Positions 45,454 through 54,064 of a stretch of DNA of 64,000 nucleotides are shown here, one piece after another (positions within the stretch are counted from its first letter, which is position 1; each line of letters opens with the position of its first letter). The stretch is from Actinomadura spongiicola (GTDB taxonomy: Bacteria; Actinomycetota; Actinomycetes; Streptosporangiales; Streptosporangiaceae), in contig NZ_QVNQ01000001.1 of NCBI RefSeq assembly GCF_003432485.1, positions 434,001-498,000 on the forward strand, written 5' to 3'. Under the pieces are notes generated by a model, which made no database searches, was not told where the DNA came from, and saw only the letters and a program-made list of their open reading frames with translations. Both the position numbers and the translations under genes were made by a program.

Positions 45454-46068
45454 ATGGCCGAACGCAAAGCCTCACCCACCGAGACCACCATCGCTTCGGC
45501 GAACTGGGATTCGCGCGACCTGACGGGTGAAGAGCACGAACGTGTCCTGTTCGTGGACGTGGACATGACCGAGGCCAGTGGCGTCGGCGCCGTCTTCACC
45601 GACTGCACGTTCCGTGGTGTTCGCTTCAACGCGTCCACCCACACCGACGCGGCGTTCGTGAACTGCGCCTTCGTCCGCTGCGGGTTCTTCGACGCCACCT
45701 TCACCGGATGCAAGCTCGTCGGCAGCATGTTCGACGGCTGCACGTACGACCTGCTGAAGGTGAAGGGCGGCGACTGGTCGTTCACCGGCCTGCCCGGGGC
45801 CGACCTCCGCCGTGCGTCGTTCACGGACGTCCGCATGCGCGAAACGGACCTCACCGGCGCGCGATGCGCGGGCGCCGAGTTCCGCGACGTCGATCTGTCC
45901 GGCTCCTGGCTTCACCAGGCCGACTTCTCCGGCTGCGACCTCCGCGGAAGCGACATCTCGTCGCTGGACCCGCACACCACCGATCTGAAGCGTACGGTGA
46001 TCGACACATATCAGGCGGTTGTCCTGGCGACGGCCCTGGGTCTGGACGTCCGCGACCGGGCATCCTGA
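45454..46068 (+). CDS. pentapeptide repeat protein
   Basis: This 204-residue protein has successive A(D/N)LXX-type repeats over most of its length (for example GADLRRASFTDVRMRETDLTG and SGCDLRGSDIS), predicted to fold as a right-handed beta helix. Such proteins may mimic DNA and protect gyrase, but this one has no resistance-type flanks. It follows the Fic-like gene by 31 bases and may be in one operon with it. Confidence 0.87.
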   Translation: MAERKASPTETTIASANWDSRDLTGEEHERVLFVDVDMTEASGVGAVFTDCTFRGVRFNASTHTDAAFVNCAFVRCGFFDATFTGCKLVGSMFDGCTYDLLKVKGGDWSFTGLPGADLRRASFTDVRMRETDLTGARCAGAEFRDVDLSGSWLHQADFSGCDLRGSDISSLDPHTTDLKRTVIDTYQAVVLATALGLDVRDRAS

Positions 46069-46078
46069 ACAAGCGAAC

Positions 46079-46100
46079 GGCGTCCCACTGCCGGGACGCC
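46079..46100 (+). terminator. terminator after pentapeptide gene
   Basis: GGCGTCCC at 46079-46086 pairs perfectly with GGGACGCC at 46093-46100 around a 6-base loop, 10 bases after the stop. No T-run is present, which is common in actinobacteria. Confidence 0.65.
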
Positions 46101-46751
46101 GCCGCAGAGCACGTCATACCGGGTTACCAAGCGTGCACCTCATATCCGTCGGACCGGGTCAAGCCCGTCTCGACGCGCCTCCCGCGGCTGGTCGCGCGTG
46201 GGTGCCCGGCTGCCGTGCGCGGACACGTGGTCCGTATGACCTGTCTACGCCTCATTTGCCCAGTTGACAAGCCCTTGTTCGGGAAACTCGTCCGTCCGAC
46301 GAGTACCGCCCCGAGCACCGCACTCGCGGCAGCCTGGGAGGGAACACGCTATTCCGGACTAACCGGAACTACGTGATGCTTCCGGAATTGATCACTCACT
46401 GTGATCGTTTCCATTGGAAAGGACTGATCCGACGGTGTAGCCGGAAAGATCTTTAGTTCTCCTGTACGCTCCCACTCCTGTTCTGATGTACTCCATGTGC
46501 TGGGGATCGGGGTTGCCCCGTCGAGGGCGGGACGGTGCCTGAGGCACCGACTCGCCACGTGTCGAAGGGATCGTCCCAACCAGATGAGAAAAATCGTCAC
46601 CTGGCGGGCGACTTTGCGCCTCGACGGAACTATCAACGATCGGGCAGCATATGTTGTATCTGCCTAGACTGGAGGCAGTGAGTTTGCCTCTCCTTAGGGC
46701 AGACTTGTGTCCGGCATACCGAACTCCCTGAGACTTTCTTGGGAAAGCGGC
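46101..46751. other. gene-free stretch with palindromes
   Basis: There is no supported gene here. At 46352-46368 there is TTCCGG-ACTAA-CCGGAA, and at 46390-46406 GATCAC-TCACT-GTGATC, both perfect inverted repeats with 5-base centres and separated by 21 bases. The stretch 46360-46500 is clearly richer in A/T than the rest of the window. At 46656-46674 a CTGCCT/AGGCAG hairpin precedes the hairpin cluster. It looks like a regulatory region whose gene is lost or is a small RNA. Confidence 0.4.
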
Positions 46752-46864
46752 CCGGCTCTACCCCCCCGGAGCCGGACCGCCTGGCGACCCCCGCTCTCCC
46801 CCCCGGCGGGGGTCGCCCAGTCTTCACCGGTCGGGCGGTGGCGCCCCAACGCCACCGCCCGACC
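46752..46864. other. cluster of three strong hairpins
   Basis: Three perfect inverted repeats follow each other. CCGGCTC/GAGCCGG spans 46752-46775, with 7-base arms and a C-rich loop. GGCGACCCCCGC with its complement spans 46783-46817, with 12-base arms. GGTCGGGCGGTGGCG with its complement spans 46829-46864, with 15-base arms and a 6-base loop. Such dense structure suggests a folded RNA or several terminators. No Rfam family is recognised by eye. Confidence 0.55.
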
Positions 46865-47097
46865 ACACCACGCTCCGCACGTCCCCGAGCGCCAACCCGC
46901 CGCCGCGCCCTGAACGTGCAGACACCCCTGAGACGACCCCGAACATGGGCAGTCCCATACCCTCCTCCGACACGAACCCCCCAACTCCGCCACCCTGAAC
47001 AGGCCACCCCACCGAACCCCAACGGCAACCCCCCCGCCGCCCCCTCAACCTGAACGCGAACAACACCTCCCACACCACGCCCCCTGCCGGGTAGTTG

Positions 47098-47305
47098 TCT
47101 CGCGACGAACCTGCGGGAGGCGAGCGTCTCCGCCATGTCGCGGACGCCGTCCAGGCGCCCTGTCCGTCGTCGACGACGCGGGTGACGAGGCCGATGCCGT
47201 GGTCGGCGTCGATTGGCTCGCCGAGCAGGATCATTTCTTTGGCGCGGGCGGGTCCGATGCCCCCGCCGTTGGGTTCCGCCGCTGCCCGGCATCACGCCGG
47301 TTCTC
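47098..47305 (-). pseudogene. enoyl-CoA hydratase (crotonase) remnant
   Basis: Read on the minus strand, VMPGSGGTQR is followed after a frameshift by GPARAKEMILLGEPIDADHG and LVTRVVDDG, and after another frameshift by VRDMAETLASRR. This is the conserved second half of the crotonase core. About 70 codons remain; both ends and the frame are lost. Confidence 0.7.
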
Positions 47306-47375
47306 ACACTCGCTCAACGACCCGGTCCCGGCTACCGCTCATACCGGAGACCGGCGGTAGTGCACTGCGACCCCT

Positions 47376-47770
47376 CAGGCTGAGACGCGAACACATTCCC
47401 CCCGACGCCTCCAACGTCGCCTCCCCGCTGCAGCCCGCCTGACTCCCGCTCCCACTGGAGACCAGCCTTGCGACATGTCAGGCTGGTCCGCGAACAACGC
47501 CCCCATCAGTAACGCGACCAACGTCACCGCGACGCTCTTCTTGCTCCTCAGCGTCGCTGAACGGCCCGCCCTTGGCTCCGCTTCCACTGGAGATCAGCCG
47601 TGAGTTCCGGGGACACGCCAGGCTGAGACGCGAACAACACCCACCTCCCAATGCCTCCAACGTCACCACCGCGCTCCCTTCGGTCGCTCCACGGTCTGCC
47701 CCGGCTTCCGCTCCCGCCGGAGAGCGGCGGTGAATCCTTGCGACACGTCAGGCTGAGACGCGAACGACGC
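47376..47770. repeat. four degenerate tandem repeats of 100-140 bp
   Basis: The anchor CAGGCTGAGACGCGAAC (or close variants) starts at 47376, 47479, 47619 and 47749. Between anchors the pattern CTCC/GCTTCC-CGCTCCC...GGAGA recurs. The copies are 100-140 bases apart and strongly diverged. From 47306 to 48123 I see no gene. Confidence 0.65.
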
Positions 47771-48123
47771 CCAAGTCAGCGACGCCGCCACCGTTAACAA
47801 GGCCGCCAGCGTCGACATCGCCTCCCCTGCTGCTCCCGTATTCGCTCACCGGCCCACCTCCCGAGTTCCGCCCCCACCGTCCGAGGAGGTCTGAGGCTGC
47901 CCCCTCGCCCGAGCAGTGCGGCAGCGCATGGACGTGCCATCGCGCCGAACGACCGTTCCCGACCCGCGACTCGGCCCGGTCCGAGGGGAACAAGCCCGCC
48001 GAGTCCCTGATCAGCAGGTCACGTGCCGCCCGGGGCGAAGTTATCCACAATTCGCCGAAGGACTTCAGGGCCGACGCCTGGGACCGCAAGGTGGAGACCT
48101 CCGAACGTCGAAGGAGCATCCCG

Positions 48124-49203
48124 ATGAACCTCGCGGCACTGATCGTCACCGGCGACTCCGCGCTCGCCGACGGCCTGCTCCGTCTCGCGGCCGCCGCCGA
48201 CGCCCACGCGGAGGTCGCCTACGGCGCCGATGAGGCGAGAGCCGCCTGGACGTGGCCCGCCCTCATCCTCGTCGGCGCCGACGTGGCCGAGGACGTGGCG
48301 TCCGCCGACCTCCAGCGCCGACCGGGCCTCGTCCTGGTCACGGCTTCAGCGGCCACACCCGACACGTTCCGCTTGGCGGTGGAGGCCGGTGCGCAGGACG
48401 TCGCGACCCTTCCCGACCACGAAGACTGGCTGATCAACGCCTTCGCGACCGCCAGCGAACCCGAAAGCGGCTGGGCGACGACCCTGTGCGTCGTCGGTTC
48501 CCGAGGCGGCGCGGGCGCCAGCGTCCTCGCGACCGCGCTCGGCCTGGCCGCCGCCGGGCAAGGCCTGCGCACACTCCTCGTGGACGCCGACCCCTTCGGC
48601 GGAGGCGTCGACCTCATGCTCGGGCTGGAGAAGCACGAGGGCGTCCGCTGGCCCGACCTGGCCGAGCGGCGGGGACGGCTCAACACCGCCACCCTGCGCG
48701 AGGCGCTGCCGCGATCCGGCGACCTGTCGGTCCTGTCCTGGCTGCGCGGTGAACCCGTCCCCGTCTCCTACGAGGCGGCCCGGTCCCTCTTCGACGCCGC
48801 CGTGCGCGGCTTCGACCTGGTCGTCGTGGACGTCCCCCGCTACCCCGACGACCTCGGCCGCGCCGCCCTGCGCTCCGCCGACACGACATTCCTCCTCGTC
48901 CCGGCCGAGGTCCGCGCGACCGTAGCCGCCGACGGCCTCGCCACCGCCCTCCGCCGCCACACCACCGACCTGCGCCTCGTCGTCCAGGGCCCGGCCCCGG
49001 GCGGGCTGACGCCCGACGCGGTCGTGCAGGCGCTCGACCTCCCGTCCGCAGGCGCGTTCGAACGCGACCGCCGCCTCCCCGCCGCCATCGACGAGGGCGG
49101 CCTCGAACGGGCCTGCCGCCGAGGCCCCCTCACCGAGTTCTGCACCGAGATCCTCGCCGACCTCGCCCTCCAGCCGTACGCGTACCGCGAGGAGGCCGCC
49201 TAA
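48124..49203 (+). CDS. ssd: Ssd/CpaE-like septum-site/pilus-localisation ATPase homologue
   Basis: This 359-residue protein has an N-terminal receiver-like domain (LAALIVTGDSALADGLLRLA) and a ParA/MinD-type domain. The P-loop reads GSRGGAGASVLATALG, which lacks the conserved lysine and threonine of GKGGxGKT, so ATP hydrolysis may be lost, as noted for M. tuberculosis Ssd (Rv3660c). Walker B is LVVVDVPRYP. It heads the tad locus and probably positions the pilus machine or acts on septation. The ATG at 48124 follows GAAGGAG. Its 3' end is duplicated twice downstream. Confidence 0.85.
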   Translation: MNLAALIVTGDSALADGLLRLAAAADAHAEVAYGADEARAAWTWPALILVGADVAEDVASADLQRRPGLVLVTASAATPDTFRLAVEAGAQDVATLPDHEDWLINAFATASEPESGWATTLCVVGSRGGAGASVLATALGLAAAGQGLRTLLVDADPFGGGVDLMLGLEKHEGVRWPDLAERRGRLNTATLREALPRSGDLSVLSWLRGEPVPVSYEAARSLFDAAVRGFDLVVVDVPRYPDDLGRAALRSADTTFLLVPAEVRATVAADGLATALRRHTTDLRLVVQGPAPGGLTPDAVVQALDLPSAGAFERDRRLPAAIDEGGLERACRRGPLTEFCTEILADLALQPYAYREEAA

Positions 49204-49700
49204 TGCCTACCGAACAGGCCCCGAGCTCCTGGTCCGCAGCGCGGCGCAGTCGGCCCATGGACTTGGCTCGCGAGATGCGCCGCAACGGGCATCCACGCCC
49301 TGATTCCCATCCTCCTCATTTGCACTGGCGTCCTCGCCGACTTGGACCTCCGGCCAGTACGCCTACCGCGAAGGGGCCGCCGACAAGCCCCGACGTCCTG
49401 GCCACCGGACCTCTAGCCACTCCCAGCGCAGCGCAAACGGCCCTCGACCTTTGCGCGCGAGACCCTACGCAGCAGGCATCCACATCCCGACTCTGGTGCT
49501 CCTCGGTTGCACCGGCGTTCTCGCCGACTTCGATCTCCGGCCGGTGCGCCCACTGTGAAGGGGCCGCCGACAAGCCCCGACGTCCTGGCCACCGGATTTA
49601 TGGCCACTCCCCAGTGCGGCGAAACGGCCTCGAACTTGGCTCGCGAGACGGCATCCACGTTACGACTCAGGAGGTCGTCAAACGCGAACCGAACAACGCG
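49151..49700. repeat. three-fold tandem duplication of the ssd 3' end
   Basis: The end of ssd (from about 49151, CTCGCCGACCTCGCCCTCCA) reappears at about 49332 and 49519. Copies 2 and 3 share long near-identical runs (GGGGCCGCCGACAAGCCCCG, CGTCCTGGCCACCGG). Each unit is about 185 bases and ends in a version of GGCATCCACG. Copies 2 and 3 are non-coding; the frame upstream of tadA is open here but lacks a start with ribosome site until 49842. Confidence 0.8.
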
Positions 49701-49841
49701 CGGGCGGCTCTGGGCTCTCAGGGTTCTCTCGTGCGGGCGCGGGGCCCCAGTCGCACGACGGCTCCCAGACGTCCCCGTTCGGAGGTTCAGGTACGGGGCC
49801 TCGGCGTAGCAGTGGCCAGCCAATCCTCAAAGGGGAATCGC

Positions 49842-51062
49842 ATGACCAGGTTGTCTGATGCCGTGCGTGACCGGCTCGCGGGCACCGGCGGCGAACCGAC
49901 CACCGGCCAGGTCGCCGCCGCACTCCGCGCGGAGGAGCGACTGCTCGGCGACCGCGAAGTCCTGACACTCGCCGACGAGTTACGCGCCGAGTTCGTCGGC
50001 GCCGGTCCACTGGAGCCGCTTCTGCGCTCTCCAGACGTCACCGACGTTCTTGTCAACGGCCCGGACGAGATCTGGGTCGACACGGGTTCCGGCCTCGTCC
50101 GCACATCCTTGAGCTTTCCGGACGAGCAGTCCGTCCGCCGCCTGGCCCAACGCCTCACCGCCGCGGCGGGACGCCGCCTCGACGACGCCTCCCCATACGC
50201 CGACGCCCGACTCCCCGGCGGGGTGCGCCTGCACGCCGTACTACCACCGGTCGCCGCCACCGGCACGTGCCTTTCCCTGCGCCTTCCCAGACGCCGCGCC
50301 TTCACGCTGGACGAGCTGGTCGCGGCCCGCACCGTCCCACCCGAGGGTGCCGAACTGCTCGCGGCCCTGATCCGATCCCATGCCGCGTTCTTGATCACCG
50401 GCGGCACAGGAAGCGGCAAGACGACTCTCCTGAGCTGTGTCCTTTCGCTGGTCGACCCCGGCGAACGGCTCGTCTTGGTGGAAGACTCCGCCGAACTGCG
50501 CCCGTCCCACCCGCACGTGGTCCGCCTGGAGTCACGTCCGCCCAACATGGAGGGCGCCGGAGGCGTCACCTTGAACGACCTGGTACGCCAAGCCCTCCGC
50601 ATGCGCCCGGATCGCCTCGTCGTGGGCGAATGCAGAGGCTCCGAAGTGGTGGTCCTACTCCAGGCCCTGAACACGGGACATGAGGGAGGTTGCGGAACAC
50701 TCCACGCGAACACAGCGGCGGATGTACCGGCGCGGCTCGAAGCGCTGGCCTGCGCGGCGGGCCTGTCCCGGGAGGCCGTCCACAGCCAACTGGCCGCCGC
50801 CCTGGACATCGTCGTCCACCTGGTGCGCGACCCGGGTGGAGGCCACCGACGCGTCGCCGAGATATGCCTCCTTCGCCGAGGGCCCGACGGCCTGGTCGGC
50901 GTCGTCCCGGCGGTGTCGTTCACCGCATCCGGCGAGATCCACTTCGGTTCCGGCGCCCAGGCCCTCACCACCAGATTGGGGGCCCGCCTCCCTGACCGCC
51001 TCGATCTTGCCGGGCGAGGTGGACTGCGCGACCACCCGAACGCCCGAGAAGGAGCAACGTGA
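49842..51062 (+). CDS. tadA: TadA/CpaF-family pilus ATPase
   Basis: This 406-residue secretion ATPase has the N-terminal domain segment VTDVLVNGPDEIWV, the Walker A GGTGSGKTTLL near residue 190, the Asp box VEDSAELRP, Walker B RPDRLVVGECRG, and the histidine box GTLHANTA. It drives assembly of the Flp pilus with TadB and TadC. I chose the ATG at 49842, preceded by AAAGGGG; the frame is open back to 49203 only through the repeat. Confidence 0.93.
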   Translation: MTRLSDAVRDRLAGTGGEPTTGQVAAALRAEERLLGDREVLTLADELRAEFVGAGPLEPLLRSPDVTDVLVNGPDEIWVDTGSGLVRTSLSFPDEQSVRRLAQRLTAAAGRRLDDASPYADARLPGGVRLHAVLPPVAATGTCLSLRLPRRRAFTLDELVAARTVPPEGAELLAALIRSHAAFLITGGTGSGKTTLLSCVLSLVDPGERLVLVEDSAELRPSHPHVVRLESRPPNMEGAGGVTLNDLVRQALRMRPDRLVVGECRGSEVVVLLQALNTGHEGGCGTLHANTAADVPARLEALACAAGLSREAVHSQLAAALDIVVHLVRDPGGGHRRVAEICLLRRGPDGLVGVVPAVSFTASGEIHFGSGAQALTTRLGARLPDRLDLAGRGGLRDHPNAREGAT

Positions 51063-51760
51063 TCACCACGCTTACGGCCCTGTGCGCGGCGGTCGCGGTA
51101 TGGACGTTTCTGGCCCCGCCTCCCGCCGTCCACCGCCTGAACCGTCTCACCTCTCCTCCCGGCAACCCCGTCGACCTCCTACTCACCGTCAAAGCCAGAA
51201 CGGTGGCACTGCGTGAACGCCGGGCTCTCCCCCAGCTCCGGCGCACGTCCGTCATCGAACTCTGCGACGCGATGGCCGCCGAACTCGCCGCGGGCCGCAC
51301 TCCTGACGAGGCGTTCACAGCGGCCACCACCACCCTGGATCCGCGCGTCTCCAAGGAACTCCTAGGCATCCCCCGTCCACCTCCCGACCACCTGGCAGAA
51401 CTCGCGGCCCGGCCGGGCGCCGAGGGGCTGCGTCTGCTGGCGGCATGCTGGCGCGTGGGAGCCGAACGCGGCGGAACCCTCGCCACCGTGCTGGACGGCC
51501 TGGCCACGGCCCTCCGAGATGAGGAGGCCCAACGCCAAGACGTCTCCGTCCAACTCGCCGGGCCCCGCGCGACAGCCCGCCTCCTCGCCGTACTTCCCCT
51601 CCTGGGCCTGGCCATGGCCGCCGCCCTGGGCGCACATCCGCTGCCCTTCCTCTTCGGAACGCTCCCAGGCATGGCATGCCTGGTCACAGGCACAGCCCTC
51701 AACCTGACCGGCCTCTACTGGACCCGCCGCCTCGCCAAGTCCGCCGAGTCCCCCCACTAA
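51059..51760 (+). CDS. tadB: TadB-like type II secretion F-domain protein
   Basis: This 233-residue membrane protein has an N-terminal helix and two C-terminal helices (LLAVLPLLGLAMAAALGA and TLPGMACLVTGTALNLTGL). Between them is a T2SSF-like domain with ELCDAMAAELAAGRTPDEAF and GLRLLAACWRVGAERGGTL. The GTG overlaps the tadA stop (GTGA). It forms the inner-membrane base of the pilus with TadC. It is shorter than the usual TadB, as in mycobacteria. Confidence 0.85.
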   Translation: MITTLTALCAAVAVWTFLAPPPAVHRLNRLTSPPGNPVDLLLTVKARTVALRERRALPQLRRTSVIELCDAMAAELAAGRTPDEAFTAATTTLDPRVSKELLGIPRPPPDHLAELAARPGAEGLRLLAACWRVGAERGGTLATVLDGLATALRDEEAQRQDVSVQLAGPRATARLLAVLPLLGLAMAAALGAHPLPFLFGTLPGMACLVTGTALNLTGLYWTRRLAKSAESPH

Positions 51761-51953
51761 AGGCACCCAGGACCACCCCGGCCCAACCGCAGACGAAGCG
51801 ACCCGGCAACACCACACATCGCCTCACACGACCGTCGCCGCCCCGTCGCTTCCCACCCCATCCAAATCGCCGGACCCCAAACGGGCTGCCAAAGCCCCAC
51901 CCACAGACAGACCCCGACGATGAAGCAACCGGACCTCGACGAGCAGGTGACGC

Positions 51954-52817
51954 ATGACGATCTTGTTGGCCGTGCTCTGCGCGATGGCTGCGGGCTTCCT
52001 CTTTCCCAAGTGGCCGAACACTGCCACACGGAGACTCACAGCCCAATTCCCGAGGACACCCTCGGGTTCCGAAACCTCGAGTTCCCATCTCGTCCAGCAG
52101 GGGGGCTCGTGGGGTCGGGGGAACGCCGGTGCTTGCCTGGGGCCTCAAGGTGCCGATGAGCAGGTCTCGAGTCGTGCGACCGAGCCTTCTTCGGGCGAGC
52201 GCCCTGGGCATCGTGATGTTCTACTCCGGCGCGCGGCAGCGGGCGTGGCTGGAATCGTGGGTGTGGCGACGCTTGGCGGGCTGCTCGGCATCGCGACCGG
52301 AGTTCTGGCCGCGGTCGGCGTCTGGGTCTCATTCGGTCGCCTCGGGGGTGCGGAACGGAGACGCAGGCGGGCGCGCCTCGTCGCTGACCTGCCCGTGGCA
52401 GTTGATCTGTTGGCGGCTTGTCTGCGCGGTGGCGCTCCCTGGAACGAGGCGGTGGACGCGGTTGCGGATGCGGTGGGTGGCCCGCTCGGCGACGAGTTGA
52501 ACGCCGTTTCCGTCCAGATCCGGCTCGGGGCCGATCCTGCCGACGCTTGGCGGGCGCTCGCGAAGGAACCGGCGCTTGCTCCCCTGGCTCGGACGGCGGG
52601 GCGCACGGCCTCAACTGGCGCGTCGCTGGCGCCGTCCCTAAGTCGGCTCGCACGAGACCAACGGCGGGTGGCGCGGACGGCCGCTGCTGCCAGAGCTCGA
52701 GCGGCGGGCATCCGCGCGCTTGCCCCACTGGGCCTGTGCTTCCTGCCCGCCTTCGTGCTGCTCGGCGTCGTCCCGGCCATCGCCGGGATCGCCTCAACGA
52801 TCCTCCTCCCCAGATGA
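51954..52817 (+). CDS. tadC: TadC-like type II secretion F-domain protein
   Basis: This 287-residue protein has a hydrophobic start, a low-complexity Ser/Gly segment (about residues 30-85), two membrane helices, then the F-domain (LPVAVDLLAACLRGGAPWNEA, DPADAWRALA, LARTAGRTASTGASL) and a final membrane helix pair. The segment 30-85 has no counterpart in homologues I know and may be an insertion or show that the true start is a later codon near 52200. There are 193 bases between tadB and this gene with no feature I can name. Confidence 0.8.
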   Translation: MTILLAVLCAMAAGFLFPKWPNTATRRLTAQFPRTPSGSETSSSHLVQQGGSWGRGNAGACLGPQGADEQVSSRATEPSSGERPGHRDVLLRRAAAGVAGIVGVATLGGLLGIATGVLAAVGVWVSFGRLGGAERRRRRARLVADLPVAVDLLAACLRGGAPWNEAVDAVADAVGGPLGDELNAVSVQIRLGADPADAWRALAKEPALAPLARTAGRTASTGASLAPSLSRLARDQRRVARTAAAARARAAGIRALAPLGLCFLPAFVLLGVVPAIAGIASTILLPR

Positions 52818-52904
52818 GCTGGGTTATCCACAGGTCGACGTTTCTCCGTCCGCCGAGCCCTCGCCGAAGCAAGCTGAGGAGAACCACAAGCGAAAGGAGC
52901 CCTT

Positions 52905-53099
52905 ATGCGGGCCATACAGAAGGCGGTGCGACGCTGTTCCCGAGTAACCAAGGATCGCGGGATGTCCACCGCCGAATACGCGGTCGGCACGATCGCCGCG
53001 GCCGCGTTCGCCGGTGTCCTGTTCAAGATCGTGACCAGTTCGCAGGTGAAGTCCCTCCTCTCACAGATCATCGAGAGGGCCCTCAATCTGGCCGGTTGA
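52905..53099 (+). CDS. DUF4244 Flp-type pilin
   Basis: This 64-residue protein has a basic leader (RAIQKAVRRCSRVTKDRG) followed by MSTAEYAVGTIAAAAFAGVLF, with the cleavage-site glycine, the +5 glutamate of type IV pilins, and a long hydrophobic helix. It matches DUF4244, the actinobacterial Flp pilin. AAAGGAG precedes the ATG. It should be the main subunit assembled by TadA-TadC. Confidence 0.9.
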   Translation: MRAIQKAVRRCSRVTKDRGMSTAEYAVGTIAAAAFAGVLFKIVTSSQVKSLLSQIIERALNLAG

Positions 53100-53452
53100 G
53101 CGACGGCGGGATGGTCACGGCGGAGATCGCCGTGGCGCTCCCCACCCTGGTTCTGATCACCGCGATCGCGTTGTGGGGTCTGAGGGTCGCCTCCGTCCAA
53201 CTCACCTGCACGGATGCCGCCCGAACCGGTGCCCGCGCCGCGGCAAGAGGCGAATCCCTCACCGCCGTACGCGAACTCGTGGTGAAGGCCGTCCCCGATG
53301 GAGCGACAGTGCGGGTGCACCGAGACGAAGCCACCGTCCAAGTGGACGTCTCCACCCGCGTCAGGGCACCTGCGGCCGCAGAACTCCCAGCTCTAACCGT
53401 CCACGGTCACGCAACCGCCGCCACGGAACCGGGCGCCTCAACGAGCGAGTGA
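53096..53452 (+). CDS. tadE: TadE-like pseudopilin
   Basis: This 118-residue protein has the TadE signature GMVTAEIAVALPTLVLITAIALWG (glycine, then +5 glutamate and a membrane helix), then a periplasmic domain beginning CTDAARTGARAAARGE. The start at 53096 is a TTG overlapping the pilin stop (TTGA); an ATG at 53111 is the alternative. It is likely a minor pilin. Confidence 0.85.
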   Translation: MSDGGMVTAEIAVALPTLVLITAIALWGLRVASVQLTCTDAARTGARAAARGESLTAVRELVVKAVPDGATVRVHRDEATVQVDVSTRVRAPAAAELPALTVHGHATAATEPGASTSE

Positions 53453-54064
53453 CCACCCCGACAACCGTCGTCCGGACGCCAGCACTGACTGTTCATGCGA
53501 CCGCCGCAGAGGGTTCGAGTGCTTAGGACGAGTGATCTGCTCTAAGGAGGTTGTTCGGCCGTGGTCCTGATCGTTAATAGCCGGTCGACTGGAACAGGGT
53601 GTACTTACGCGTCCGCCGCCACGGGCCCGAGCCCGTAGACGGGTCAGCGACCTGCTCGGTGACCTTTGTCCGAACACGGGGCCCTGGTCATAAAGGGCCA
53701 AGCGGGTCGAGCCGATGGCCAGGTGACTGCTGCCGTGGAGCCGGGTGCGCCGGTGGCTGAGTGATCTGCTCTATGACAGTTGTTAGGAGCAGGCGCTGGC
53801 CATTCAGGTTGCGTGGCTGGAGCAACGGAGCGGTCAGGCCGTGGGTGCCCCGACGGGCGACCGATCTGCTCGGTGGCGGTTGTTAGGCCCGGGCCTGGTC
53901 GTTCGTGGTCGGTCGGTCGGCCGGAGCGGTGGGGGCGTGCGGGCGCTGGTGTGGGGCGGGGCGCCGATGTGTGAGTGGTCTGGTTGGTGATCGTTGTTTG
54001 TTTGTGGGCGCTGATTGTTCGCGGTCGTGTGGGTGGCGGGCCGGGAAGTGTCCGAAGGGGCCGA
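53453..54064. repeat. gene-free stretch with five ~110-bp degenerate repeats
   Basis: The anchor GTGATCTGCTC (or GCGACCTGCTCGG, GATCTGCTCGG, GTGGTCTGGTTGG) starts at about 53532, 53647, 53761, 53862 and 53971, usually followed within 20 bases by GTTGTT or a variant. The copies are heavily diverged. No reading frame has coding character. The last copy runs into the TadG-like gene. Confidence 0.6.

Noticed and set aside
46739..47053. Proline-rich frame over the hairpin cluster
   Set aside because: It has no ribosome site, its start codon is weak, and its content follows from C-rich DNA.
49203..49841. N-terminal extension of TadA
   Set aside because: The frame is open but consists of the decayed ssd-tail repeat; the ATG at 49842 has a good ribosome site and gives the normal family length.
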